From: Planctomycetota bacterium
GTDB taxonomy: Bacteria > Planctomycetota > Planctomycetia > Pirellulales > UBA1268
Direction of reading: 5' to 3'
DNA length: 61,751 nucleotides
Assembly (NCBI GenBank): GCA_018970605.1
Contig: JAGWWA010000005.1
Coordinates: forward strand, 1 to 61,751
Shown: positions 9,046 through 17,040 of the stretch, piece after piece
Layout: the number at the start of each line of letters is the position of its first letter
How positions within the stretch are numbered: position 1 is the first letter of the stretch
Made by a program: the position numbers and the translations under genes
The notes under the pieces: model-generated
The model's input: only the letters and a program-made list of their open reading frames with translations
Database searches by the model: none
Told to the model about the DNA's origin: nothing

Positions 9046-10055
9046 AGGCGGTCGTCACCGGCGGCGGCGGCTTCGTCGGCGCCGCGCTCTGCCGGCGGCT
9101 TCGAGATCTCGGCCACGACGTCACGGCGCTTGGCCGCAGGCCTCACGCGGAACTGGCCGCGGAGGGGATCCGCACCGCGATCCAGGATCTCGCGGCGCCG
9201 CAGGCCGAGGCGGGCCTCGCCGCGGTGCTCTCGGGCGCGGAGTGCGTGTTCCACACCGCGGCCCACGTGAAGATGTGGGGCCCGCGCGAGGCGTTCGTCC
9301 GCGGAAATCTCGTCGCCACGGAGAACGTGATCGCCGCCTGCCGGGCGGCGGGCGTGGCGAAGCTTGTGTTCACCAGTTCACCGAGCGTGGTCGCCTCCGA
9401 TCACGACCTGCGGGGGATCGACGAGTCGCAGCCGTATCCCGCGCGTTACAAGGCGCTGTATCCCGAAACAAAGGCGGCCGCCGAGCGGGCCGTGCTCGAA
9501 GCCCACGGCCACGGGCTGAAGACGATCGCCCTGAGGCCGCACCTGATCTTCGGCCCCGGCGACACGAACCTCGTACCCACGATTCTCAAACGGGCCCGTG
9601 CCGGCCGGCTTGTACAGGTGGGCGACGGAACGAACCTCGTCGATCTCACGTTCATCCACGACTGCGTGTCGGCCCACGTGCTCGCGGCGGAGGCGGTCGA
9701 CGCCAGGCCGACGGCCGGGGGGCGAGCCTACTTCATCAGCCAGGGCACGCCCGTGCGGCTCTGGGAATGGATCGGCCGCGTGCTGGAGCTTCACGGGCTG
9801 CCACCGGTGCGGCGGCGGCTGTCGGCGGCCACCGCCCAGTGTCTGGCCACACTCGCCGAAGGAGCCTGGCGCACGTTCGGCTTCGCCTCGGATCCTCCGC
9901 TGACACGGTTCCTGGCCGCAGAGATGGCGACCGATCATTACTTCGACATCTCCGCCGCGCGGCGGGAACTCGGCTATGCGCCAAGCTGCACGGTATGGGA
10001 GGCGACGGAGCGATCATTCGGTCAAGCGAGCAGGCCACGAAGCTCACCTGCATAA
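9042..10055 (+). CDS. oleD: OleD, NADPH-dependent 2-alkyl-3-ketoacid reductase
   Basis: The 337-aa product is an extended short-chain dehydrogenase/epimerase-type protein. It opens with the Rossmann motif TGGGGFVGAAL, has FTSSPSVV for the catalytic Ser/Thr region and YPETKAAAE for the Y-x3-K pair, and LRPHLIFGPGD as in 3-beta-HSD-like enzymes. In the pathway OleD reduces the OleA beta-ketoacid to the beta-hydroxyacid used by OleC. Its ATG overlaps the oleBC stop. The frame is open far upstream (from 8505) but that part lies inside oleBC and is a shadow. The 84 nt between oleD and the convergent cysD stop contain no clear terminator with a T-run. Confidence 0.92.
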   Translation: MKAVVTGGGGFVGAALCRRLRDLGHDVTALGRRPHAELAAEGIRTAIQDLAAPQAEAGLAAVLSGAECVFHTAAHVKMWGPREAFVRGNLVATENVIAACRAAGVAKLVFTSSPSVVASDHDLRGIDESQPYPARYKALYPETKAAAERAVLEAHGHGLKTIALRPHLIFGPGDTNLVPTILKRARAGRLVQVGDGTNLVDLTFIHDCVSAHVLAAEAVDARPTAGGRAYFISQGTPVRLWEWIGRVLELHGLPPVRRRLSAATAQCLATLAEGAWRTFGFASDPPLTRFLAAEMATDHYFDISAARRELGYAPSCTVWEATERSFGQASRPRSSPA

Positions 10056-10139
10056 GCACGACTGAAAGAGCGAAGGCGCCGATCATTCGCGGAGCGGTGA
10101 TCCGCATGCCCTTCGCGTGGCGGTCGCCGCCATCGACGA

Positions 10140-11045
10140 TCAGAAATATCCCTCGCGTTTCTTTTTCTCCATCGAACCGGCCTCGTCTCGATCGATGAGC
10201 CGGCCTTGCCGCTCGCTTGTTCGTGTCAGGAGCATCTCCTCGATCACCTGCGGCACAGTCGTGGCCGACGATTCATGGGCCGCGGTGAGAGGATAGTCGC
10301 CCATCGTGCGGAATCGCACCCGCTTCATCACCGGCTCTTCGCCGGGCAGCAACCGGAATCGATCATCATCGACCATGATCAACTGCCCTTCGCGATCGAC
10401 CACCGGCCGTTCGGCGGCGAAGTACAGCGGCACGATCGGAATCTGCTCGCGATGGATGTATTGCCAGATGTCGAGTTCCGTCCAGTTGGAGAGCGGAAAC
10501 ACTCGGATGTTCTCGCCGCGGTTGATCCGCGTGTTGTAAAGATCCCAGAGTTCGGGCCGCTGATTCTTGGGGTTCCAATGGTGGTTGGCATCGCGGAACG
10601 AAAACACCCTCTCCTTGGCCCGCGATTTCTCCTCGTCGCGGCGGCCGCCGCCAAGGGCCGCATCGAAGCGATGGGTGTCGAGGGCTTCCACCAAAGCGTG
10701 GGTGTTCATCGTCGGCGTGTAGACGCTGCTCGGGTAGTCGAACGGATTCATGCCCGCGGCCAGCGCCCGCTCATTGATGTGAACGATCAATTTCAGCCCG
10801 TGCTCGCTGCAGTAGCGGTCGCGAAACTCGATCATCTCGCGGAAATTCCAGGTGGTGTCGATGTGGAGCAGCGGGAAGGGCACCGGCCCCGGGGCAAATG
10901 CCTTTCGGGCCACATGCAGCATGCACATGGAGTCTTTGCCGATCGAGTAGAGCAGCACGGGGTTCTCGAACGCAGCCGCGACTTCGCGGATCGTGTAAAT
11001 CGCCTCGGCCTCGAGTGCGTCAAGATTTCGAAGTGAGTAGTGCAT
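10140..11045 (-). CDS. cysD: CysD, sulfate adenylyltransferase subunit 2
   Basis: The 301-aa product matches the usual CysD length (about 302) and shows its landmarks: the PP-loop [14 protein letters not shown] near residue 30, [40 protein letters not shown], and the C-terminal RQGRLIDRD...KKREGYF. CysD makes adenylyl sulfate from ATP and sulfate, normally together with the GTPase CysN or CysNC. No cysN lies beside it in this window. The start at 11045 gives the standard N-terminus; the open frame to 11333 lies inside the regulator gene. It follows the NhaR-type regulator by 28 nt on the same strand, so it is probably the third gene of the carbonic anhydrase operon, which is an odd partnership. 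Confidence 0.93.
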   Translation of the reverse strand: MHYSLRNLDALEAEAIYTIREVAAAFENPVLLYSIGKDSMCMLHVARKAFAPGPVPFPLLHIDTTWNFREMIEFRDRYCSEHGLKLIVHINERALAAGMNPFDYPSSVYTPTMNTHALVEALDTHRFDAALGGGRRDEEKSRAKERVFSFRDANHHWNPKNQRPELWDLYNTRINRGENIRVFPLSNWTELDIWQYIHREQIPIVPLYFAAERPVVDREGQLIMVDDDRFRLLPGEEPVMKRVRFRTMGDYPLTAAHESSATTVPQVIEEMLLTRTSERQGRLIDRDEAGSMEKKKREGYF

Positions 11046-11073
11046 CGGTAGGGCGGTTTGCCTGCAACAGGGG

Positions 11074-11973
11074 TCAGGTAAACAGCCGGCGCTTGGCCTG
11101 GTCGGCGATGAGGCGGACTGCCGGATGAGAGATTCGACGCTCGACCGAGATGCCGTAGAACCGCTCGCGAACCTTTTCGAGTTCGCCAACCCACGTGACC
11201 TGGTAGCGGCGACAGATCTCCTTGCGCACGACCGTCGGGGCGGCAAAAAGCCCCAGGCCTTGTTCACCCAATGTCTGGAGCATCGCCATGTCCTCGACCT
11301 CGCCGACGATGGTCGGCGTGACATGGTGCACATCGAACCACTGATCGAGCGACTGCCGCATTGCCGTGTTGGTAGTCTGCAAAAGGAGTGGAGCCCCGTG
11401 CAGCGACCGTGGAAAGTCCCGGCGCACGCTGCGAGCGAGGTCGGCCGTTCCGAAGATTGAAACGCTTGTCTCGCCCAGCAGATGGTTGAACGCCCGCACT
11501 CGCAATGACGGCATCATCGGGGCGTCAGCGATCACGATATCAAGGCCGTGGACCGCCAACTCGCCGAGGAGCCGTTCGGTCTTGTCGATACGCACGTGGA
11601 GCCGGAAGGCAGGCTGCATGACCAGCGCCGGCTCAAGCAGCCGATAGGTCGTCAGCTTCGGCAGCGCGTCGGAGACACCTACCCGAAACCGCCGGGGTGC
11701 GGCCTGGGATTCACCCTTGACGGTCTGCAGCAGTTCACGGCCGAGCGAAAAGATCTCGTCGGCGTAGCGAAAGACGGCCTCGCCCTCGCTCGTGAGCTTG
11801 AGAAAGCGACCCTGCCGTGTAAAGAGCCGCTGCTGGAGAGATCGCTCAAGGGAACGCAACTGCGCGCTGACGGTCGGCTGCGCGACGTGCAGCGCCGCCG
11901 CCGCCTTGGACACGCTGCCTTCCTTGGCGACGGTCCAGAAGTAAAGCAGGTGGTGGTAGTTGAGCCATTCCAC
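11074..11973 (-). CDS. nhaR: NhaR-type LysR-family transcriptional regulator
   Basis: The 299-aa product is a LysR-type regulator of normal length. The N-terminal winged helix reads [20 protein letters not shown]...[12 protein letters not shown], and the NYxHLxYFWxVxKEGSV opening is the signature of NhaR, the Na+-responsive activator of nhaA in E. coli, rather than of CysB or CbbR. The effector domain keeps [13 protein letters not shown] and the C-terminal [10 protein letters not shown], also NhaR-like. It starts 21 nt after the carbonic anhydrase stop and is followed by cysD. Inference: because a Na+-coupled bicarbonate permease is transcribed divergently, this protein probably senses Na+ or pH and acts on the shared control region at 12718-13146. 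Confidence 0.9.
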   Translation of the reverse strand: MEWLNYHHLLYFWTVAKEGSVSKAAAALHVAQPTVSAQLRSLERSLQQRLFTRQGRFLKLTSEGEAVFRYADEIFSLGRELLQTVKGESQAAPRRFRVGVSDALPKLTTYRLLEPALVMQPAFRLHVRIDKTERLLGELAVHGLDIVIADAPMMPSLRVRAFNHLLGETSVSIFGTADLARSVRRDFPRSLHGAPLLLQTTNTAMRQSLDQWFDVHHVTPTIVGEVEDMAMLQTLGEQGLGLFAAPTVVRKEICRRYQVTWVGELEKVRERFYGISVERRISHPAVRLIADQAKRRLFT

Positions 11974-11994
11974 GGAACGTGCCTGCGTGCCCTT

Positions 11995-12717
11995 CTACCG
12001 GCCCACGGGCTCGAAGCCTAACTCGACCGGCTCGACCCGTCCCGTCTCCAAGTCGAACACCCCGCCAGCAACCAACACCTTACCGGCTGCGACGAGCGAT
12101 GCGATCACGGTGGATGCCTCCACCAGCGTCTGGGCCTGGATTCTGACATTCTCGCGGACTGCCGCGACCGGGTCGCCCTGTGCGGCCCGCACAGCTGGCC
12201 TGATGTGCTGGAACAGCGCTGAAATCTGACCGGGCACCGGCTCCGCCCGCGCAGCTGCCGCGACGGCCCCGCACGACGTATGCCCCAGCACATAAACCAC
12301 CTTGGCGCCGAGTACCTGCGTGGCGAATTCAAGGCTGGCGATGTTCTCGGTCGCGGCGACGTTGCCGGCGATTCGGGTGACGAACAGGTCGCCGAAGCCC
12401 TGGTCGAAGACGATCTCGATCGGCACCCTGGAATCCGCACAGCCCAAGAAGGCCGCGAAAGGCGTCTGCCGTGATGCCACCTCCCGAAGCCGCCCGATAT
12501 CACGGTGTGGCGCAACGCTCTCACCGGCGACAAATCGAGCATTACCCGCGTAAAGAAAGTCGATCCCTTCGCGGGGGCTCATGCTCGCGGTGGACGCCTG
12601 GACTCCGTGCGCCGATCGCGACACGAGTCCGGCACTGCCAGCCAGACAGCAGCCGGCAGTGATGTCGGCAAGCCACCGTCTGCGATTCGGCAAGCCAATC
12701 GAAAGTCTCTCACACAT
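11995..12717 (-). CDS. Exported beta-class carbonic anhydrase
   Basis: The 240-aa product has the beta-carbonic anhydrase zinc site: Cys93 in FLGCADSR (with the Asp95/Arg97 dyad), His146 and Cys149 in LGHTSCGA. It interconverts CO2 and bicarbonate. The N-terminus reads NRRRWLADITAGCCLAGSAG, a twin-arginine-type export signal, so the enzyme should work outside the cytoplasmic membrane. The start at 12717 has AGAGG 7 nt upstream and places the signal at the very N-terminus; the open frame continues to 12768. It heads the leftward nhaR-cysD unit and is divergent from the bicarbonate permease, consistent with supplying bicarbonate at the outer face for uptake. Confidence 0.9.
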   Translation of the reverse strand: MCERLSIGLPNRRRWLADITAGCCLAGSAGLVSRSAHGVQASTASMSPREGIDFLYAGNARFVAGESVAPHRDIGRLREVASRQTPFAAFLGCADSRVPIEIVFDQGFGDLFVTRIAGNVAATENIASLEFATQVLGAKVVYVLGHTSCGAVAAAARAEPVPGQISALFQHIRPAVRAAQGDPVAAVRENVRIQAQTLVEASTVIASLVAAGKVLVAGGVFDLETGRVEPVELGFEPVGR

Positions 12718-12828
12718 GGGTTGCCTCTTCGTGCTCGTGATTGCCTGCGGTTGGGCCCCGGAACGCACCTGCCGCGATCACTATCGGAAATTTCAAATGG
12801 TGCCACCAATAGATATACCGTCGCATCG

Positions 12829-12845
12829 TATAGAAAATCTCTATA
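12829..12845. promoter_or_regulatory. Candidate LysR-type operator dyad
   Basis: TATAG and CTATA form a perfect 5-bp inverted repeat around a 7-nt A/T-rich spacer. Further copies of the half-site ATAGA/TCTAT lie at 12809-12813, 12878-12882 and 12899-12903. The size and symmetry fit LysR-family sites. Confidence 0.45.
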
Positions 12846-12937
12846 GGTTTCCGAGGCCATGACGGCCATCAGTTTTTTCTATGCGACACATCGTTTTATC
12901 TATTTGTCTCAGTGACGGGTGGTGAGCGATGTTCCTT

Positions 12938-12995
12938 TTGATCGTGGATTGATCATGGATTGATCATGGATGATTGATCATCGATTGATCATGGA
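12938..12995. repeat. Five 11-bp tandem repeats upstream of the bicarbonate permease
   Basis: The units start at 12938, 12949, 12960, 12974 and 12985. Three are exactly TTGATCATGGA; the first has one change (G for A) and the fourth has one change (C for G). A 3-nt insertion separates units three and four. The 11-bp period is about one helical turn, and each unit contains the TGATCA palindrome or a near copy. They lie about 150 nt before the permease start. Confidence 0.85.
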
Positions 12996-13006
12996 AAGAC
13001 ACGACG

Positions 13007-13180
13007 ATGCACACTCTCAAACGTCTCGAGAACATCACCGATCCGCTCGGATTTCGCAGTCTCATCGCCGAACGGGAGTCCGGCGGCACATGCCTGGTGC
13101 TGGACGCCGTGTGGGTCATTCACGAATTACCAAGGAGCCTGGTTGCATGGATACACAGACGATCCTGGCGAACGTGCTGA
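13007..13180 (+). CDS. Possible 57-aa leader ORF overlapping the permease gene
   Basis: An ATG at 13007 opens a 57-codon frame (MHTLKRLENITDPLGFRSLI...) that ends at 13180, 34 nt inside the permease gene and in a different frame. Its first 40 residues look protein-like. A GGAAAG lies 8 nt upstream, which is only a weak ribosome-binding site. I recognise no family. It could be a real leader peptide coupled to the permease, a decayed gene, or chance. Confidence 0.25.
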   Translation: MHTLKRLENITDPLGFRSLIAERESGGTCLVLDAVWVIHELPRSLVAWIHRRSWRTC

Positions 13181-14124
13181 GCCCCGCGGCACTCTTTTTC
13201 GCCCTTGGATTCTTTGCAGTGCTGGTGCATTCCGATCTTGAACTTCCCTACCCGCTCCCCAAGTTCTTTTCGACCTACCTGCTGATCTCGATCGGCTATA
13301 CCGGCGGAGAAAAACTGGCTCATGCGGGACTCACGACGGAGGTGACCTGGACGATCCTCGCGGCGATGGCCATGGCGGTGATCATTCCGTTCTACACGTT
13401 TTTCTTCCTTCGCCGCATTCTGAGCGTCTATGACGCAGCCGCCATGGCGGCGACCTACGGCTCGATCAGCATCGTGACGTTTGTCATCGGCACGGAGTTC
13501 CTCAATCGTGAGCATGTGGAATTCGGTGGTCACATGGTGGCGGTCATGTCGCTGATGGAATCACCCGCCGTCATCATGGGCATCATGCTGGTACGGATGT
13601 TCGCGCCACGGGTCGGGGGTGATGAAACAGGACCCGGGCTCAAGGCAATCCTGCACGAGTCTTTCTTCAACGGTACGGTGCTCCTCCTGATCGGCAGCTT
13701 GATCATCGGCGTCATCACGGGCCGGACGGCGGGTGAAGGTCTGAGACCATTCATGTCGGGCATCTTCAAAGGAATCGTGCTTCTCTTCCTGCTCGACGTG
13801 GGCATGCTCGCGGCGAAGAAGGCCGGCAAGCTTGTCGAGGTCGGACCGAAACTGGTGGCCTTCGGCATCCTGGCGCCACTCGCCAATGCAGCCCTCGGCA
13901 TTGGGCTCGCCTATGCCATGGGTATGGGGAAGGGAGATGCGCTGCTCTTCACGCTCCTCTGCGCAAGTTCGTCGTACATCGTGGTGCCAGCGGCCATGCG
14001 GCAGGCCGTGCCCGAGGCAAACCCGGGGCTTTTCGAACTCTTGTCGCTGAGCGTGACGTTCCCGCTCAACATCAGCGTCGGCATCCCGCTCTACTACGGC
14101 GTGATCAGTCGGCTGTGGGCGTGA
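13147..14124 (+). CDS. sbtA: SbtA-type sodium-dependent bicarbonate permease
   Basis: The 325-aa product is a very hydrophobic membrane protein with about 8-10 transmembrane segments. It matches the Sbt_1 (PF05982) family: FFSTYLLISIGYTGGEKL near the N-terminus, YGSISIVTFVIG, ESPAVIMGIMLVR, LDVGMLAAKKAG and ASSSYIVVPAAMR. Cyanobacterial SbtA imports bicarbonate with Na+; this planctomycete homologue may have the same or a related anion substrate. The start at 13147 follows AAGGAG (13132-13137); the frame is open to 12970 but the extension is not hydrophobic. Its divergent neighbours, an exported carbonic anhydrase and an NhaR-type regulator, support a Na+/inorganic-carbon role. No SbtB-like PII gene is visible. 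Confidence 0.88.
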   Translation: MDTQTILANVLSPAALFFALGFFAVLVHSDLELPYPLPKFFSTYLLISIGYTGGEKLAHAGLTTEVTWTILAAMAMAVIIPFYTFFFLRRILSVYDAAAMAATYGSISIVTFVIGTEFLNREHVEFGGHMVAVMSLMESPAVIMGIMLVRMFAPRVGGDETGPGLKAILHESFFNGTVLLLIGSLIIGVITGRTAGEGLRPFMSGIFKGIVLLFLLDVGMLAAKKAGKLVEVGPKLVAFGILAPLANAALGIGLAYAMGMGKGDALLFTLLCASSSYIVVPAAMRQAVPEANPGLFELLSLSVTFPLNISVGIPLYYGVISRLWA

Positions 14125-14340
14125 CGGCATACGAAAACCCGGAGGGTCCCAAGAAGTTGACGGATCGATCCGCTTGCCGCAGGAACCTGACCGCCACAAG
14201 GCGTGCGATCGAACCGTGTTTGGCTCTGGCTCCCTCACTCACGCGTTTTGGCTTCCTGAGCATCCTGCGAGCCTCGGGAAGCGTGATCGCGTGAGCGGTA
14301 CGGATGAGGCTCGCGTCCCACCGGCGACTACAATCGGGCC
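14125..14340. promoter_or_regulatory. Intergenic repeat block and leaderless-type promoter
   Basis: ACGCGTTTTGGCTTCCTGAG (14241-14260) matches 5078-5097 at 18 of 20 positions. CTCACGCG (14238-14245) and CGCGTGAG (14288-14295) form an 8-bp inverted repeat. TACAAT at 14329-14334 would put the transcription start at or next to the ATG at 14341, so the downstream gene may make a leaderless mRNA; no Shine-Dalgarno sequence is visible before it. Confidence 0.4.
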
Positions 14341-16995
14341 ATGAGCCCACACCCCGATCCCGTAAAACCCGATCCGCTGTTTGTCGCATGCCCCGACCGC
14401 CACGGCACCGGATCGGAGAAATGGGATCGCTACGCCGGTCGCGACGTGCTGCCCGTCTGGGTGGCCGACATGGATTTTTCCGCACCGGATGAGGTGCTGG
14501 CGGCGATCCACCACCGCGTCGATCACGGTGTCTTTGGATACACGCACGAGCCGCCAGGATTCGCGGAGGCGCTCGCCGCGCATCTTGATCGGCGGCACGG
14601 CTGGCAGGTCGATCCCGACCGGATCGTGGGCACGCCTGGCGTGGTGACGGGGCTCGCCCTCACGGCCCGGCTGCTTGCCGGCCCAGACGCCGAGATCCTC
14701 ACGTTCACGCCCGTCTATCCACCGTTCCTATCGCTGCCGGGCCTTGCGGATCGGCGGTGCGTCCGCGTGCCGCTCGTCCAGCACGCCGGGGCATGGACGA
14801 TCGACTTCGACGCGCTCGAAGCCGCCGCCTCTCCGCGATCAAAACTCCTCTGGTTCTGCCATCCGCACAATCCCACCGGCACGGTGTTTCGCCGCGCAGA
14901 CCTTCTGAAGCTTGCAGACTTCGCGGCGCGGCACGGGATCACGGTGGTGAGCGACGAGATCTGGTCTGATCTCCTTCTCGACGAGGACCACGGCAGCGAG
15001 CGGCACGAGCCCTTCGCAAGCCTCGATCACCCCGCCGCCCGCGCAGCCGTCACACTGGTGGCGGCGTCGAAGACCTGGAACCTCGCCGGCCTCGGCTGCG
15101 CGGCGGCGATCCTGCCCGCGGCCGAGATGCGTCGTCGTTGGCGGATCGCCGGCGGCGGTCTCGTGCCCATGATCAACCCGCTCGGCTATGCGGCCTCGAT
15201 CGCAGCCTGGACGCACGGTGATCCCTGGCGACGGCGGCTCGTCGAAGTGCTTCGTCACCACCGCGGCCTCGTGCAGGAATCGGTCGCCGCGACGCCAGGA
15301 CTCTCCTGCGTGCCTGCGGAAGCGACGTATCTCGCCTGGATCGACTGCCGAGGCACGGGATGCGACGACCCGCAGGCGGCCTGCGAGGCGGCGGGGCTTG
15401 GACCTTCCGACGGTCGCGAGTTCGGAGCGCCCGGCTTCATCCGCATCAACACCGGCTGCCCGACCCCCCGGCTCGAGGAGGCACTGCGCCGACTGCGGCG
15501 GGCGTTTGGCGTCGTGGCGTGCGTCTGCGCGGCCATGCTGGGCCTGCTGCCGGCCGCCCGCGCCACTGAAAAGAACGTGCTCTTCATTGCAGTCGACGAC
15601 CTCAAGCCCGCCCTTGGCTGCTACGGCGACCCGCACGCCAAGACACCGGCCATCGACCGGCTCGCGGCCCGGGGCACGGTCTTCGAGCGGGCCTACTGCA
15701 TGCAGGCGGTCTGCGCGCCCTCCCGCAACGCAGTGCTCACCGGCCTACGGCCGGAGACGCTTGGCATCTACGACCTCGGCACCAACTTCCGCCGACGCGT
15801 GCCCACCGTGAAGACGCTGCCGGAATGGTTCAAGGACCACGGCTGCGCGAGCCATGGGATCGGCAAGATCTTCCATGTCGGCCACGGCAATCACGAAGAC
15901 CCCGCCTCTTGGAGCGTGCCCCACGTGCAGGAGCGGTCGATCGAATACGCCCTGCCCGAGTCTCGCGCGGCGATCACGCGTGAGGAGGCCCTCTTCACCA
16001 ACGCTCCGGGAGACGCCAGGAATCTCGACAAGGGGGCCGCCTTCGAACGGGCCGACGTGCCCGACGACACCTATGCGGACGGCCGGATCGCAACGACTGC
16101 GATCGAGCGGCTCCGCGGCTTCAAAAAAACAGGCGAGCGGTTCTTCCTGGCCGCGGGGTTTCTCAAGCCACACCTGCCGTTCTGTGCGCCGGCCCGTTTC
16201 TGGGACCTCCACGATCCCGATGCGCTGCCGTTGGCCACGACCCGCATGCCGCCACGGGCCGCGCCGCCGTTCGCCCCGCAGTTTGGCAACGAACTCCGCA
16301 ACTACGCCGGCATTCCCGAACGCGGCGACCTGCCGGAGTCGCTCGAGCGCTCGCTCGTGCACGGCTACTATGCGGCGGCGAGTTTCATGGACGCCCAGGT
16401 CGGCAGGTTGCTCGACGAACTCGACGCCCTCGGACTCGCCGACGACACGATCATCGTCCTCTGGGGCGACCACGGCTGGCACCTTGGCGACCATGGGATG
16501 TGGTGCAAGCACACGAACTACGAACAGGCGACCCGGGCCCCGCTGATCGTCGTGGCGCCGGGGCGGCCCGGCGGCCAGCGGTCCGCGGCGATCGTCGAGT
16601 TCGTCGACATCTATCCAACGCTCTGCGATCTCGCCGGCATTCCGCGGCCGGCGCACCTGCAGGGGGAGAGCCTCGTGCCGCTGCTCGAAGAGCCGGCGTC
16701 GCCGACGCGAAGGCCCGCCTATCAGGTCTATCCTCGAAAAGACAAGAACCTCGGCCCGCTCCTGGGCCACGCCGTGCGGACTGATCGCTGGCGCTATGTC
16801 GAATGGCGGCAGAGCGGCGGCGGCGTGGCGGCCCGCGAGCTCTACGACATGCGCGAGGATCCGCTCGAAACGGTGAACGTCGCCGGCGACGCCGACCGCG
16901 AGGACGTCGTCGCGGAACACGCAGCCCTGCTCGCCGCGCGATTGGCCGTGCCGCCACCGGCCGGATTGGATCTTCGCGACCTGGTGCGGCCGTAG
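14341..16995 (+). CDS. Fusion of PLP-dependent C-S lyase (MalY/PatB-like) with an exported-type sulfatase
   Basis: One uninterrupted 884-codon frame encodes two enzymes. Residues 1 to about 388 are a complete fold-type I PLP enzyme of the MalY/PatB C-S lyase type: VWVADMDF, GYTHEPPGF, CHPHNPTG, SDEIWSDL, and Lys244 in ASKTWNLAG. Residues about 385-408 form a textbook signal peptide (Arg-rich RRLRR, hydrophobic core, then AARA before TEK). Residues 409-884 are an iduronate-2-sulfatase-like S1 sulfatase: NVLFIAVDDLKP, formylglycine Cys458 in CAPSR, LKPHLPF, WGDHGWHLGDHG. Either this is a membrane-spanning bifunctional protein (lyase inside, sulfatase outside), or the sulfatase starts internally. 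Candidates are CTG 15493, with GAGGAGG at 15475-15481, GTG 15514 and ATG 15535. The lyase part has no stop codon of its own. Confidence 0.85.
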   Translation: MSPHPDPVKPDPLFVACPDRHGTGSEKWDRYAGRDVLPVWVADMDFSAPDEVLAAIHHRVDHGVFGYTHEPPGFAEALAAHLDRRHGWQVDPDRIVGTPGVVTGLALTARLLAGPDAEILTFTPVYPPFLSLPGLADRRCVRVPLVQHAGAWTIDFDALEAAASPRSKLLWFCHPHNPTGTVFRRADLLKLADFAARHGITVVSDEIWSDLLLDEDHGSERHEPFASLDHPAARAAVTLVAASKTWNLAGLGCAAAILPAAEMRRRWRIAGGGLVPMINPLGYAASIAAWTHGDPWRRRLVEVLRHHRGLVQESVAATPGLSCVPAEATYLAWIDCRGTGCDDPQAACEAAGLGPSDGREFGAPGFIRINTGCPTPRLEEALRRLRRAFGVVACVCAAMLGLLPAARATEKNVLFIAVDDLKPALGCYGDPHAKTPAIDRLAARGTVFERAYCMQAVCAPSRNAVLTGLRPETLGIYDLGTNFRRRVPTVKTLPEWFKDHGCASHGIGKIFHVGHGNHEDPASWSVPHVQERSIEYALPESRAAITREEALFTNAPGDARNLDKGAAFERADVPDDTYADGRIATTAIERLRGFKKTGERFFLAAGFLKPHLPFCAPARFWDLHDPDALPLATTRMPPRAAPPFAPQFGNELRNYAGIPERGDLPESLERSLVHGYYAAASFMDAQVGRLLDELDALGLADDTIIVLWGDHGWHLGDHGMWCKHTNYEQATRAPLIVVAPGRPGGQRSAAIVEFVDIYPTLCDLAGIPRPAHLQGESLVPLLEEPASPTRRPAYQVYPRKDKNLGPLLGHAVRTDRWRYVEWRQSGGGVAARELYDMREDPLETVNVAGDADREDVVAEHAALLAARLAVPPPAGLDLRDLVRP
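15475..15537 (+). promoter_or_regulatory. Candidate internal translation start for the sulfatase half
   Basis: GAGGAGG (15475-15481) is a strong Shine-Dalgarno match inside the coding frame. It lies 11 nt before CTG 15493, which would give an N-terminus RRAFGVVACVCAAMLGLL, a complete signal peptide. GTG 15514 and ATG 15535 are in the same frame but would shorten the basic or hydrophobic region. Confidence 0.4.
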
Positions 16996-17040
16996 GCGCA
17001 GCAGGCCAGAGCGCGGGATCGGCATCATGATGCCCGCAGC

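Larger units (their letters stand above)
12718..13146. promoter_or_regulatory. Divergent control region between carbonic anhydrase and bicarbonate permease
   Basis: This is the most AT-rich stretch of the neighbourhood. It holds five ATAGA/TCTAT half-sites between 12809 and 12903, including a dyad TATAG-N7-CTATA at 12829-12845 of LysR-site size, and five 11-bp TTGATCATGGA repeats at 12938-12995. The half-sites lie nearer the carbonic anhydrase start and the repeats nearer the permease. The NhaR-type protein encoded next door is the obvious candidate to bind the half-sites; that is inference. Confidence 0.6.

Noticed and set aside
12938-12995. Plasmid or phage replication origin iterons
   Set aside because: No replication initiator gene is nearby; the repeats sit in a divergent promoter, so a regulatory role is more likely.
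14105-14485. Minus-strand frame with a RKPKRVSEGA string also seen near 5.1 kb
   Set aside because: The shared peptide arises only because the two spacers contain the same DNA repeat; it is not evidence for a protein family.
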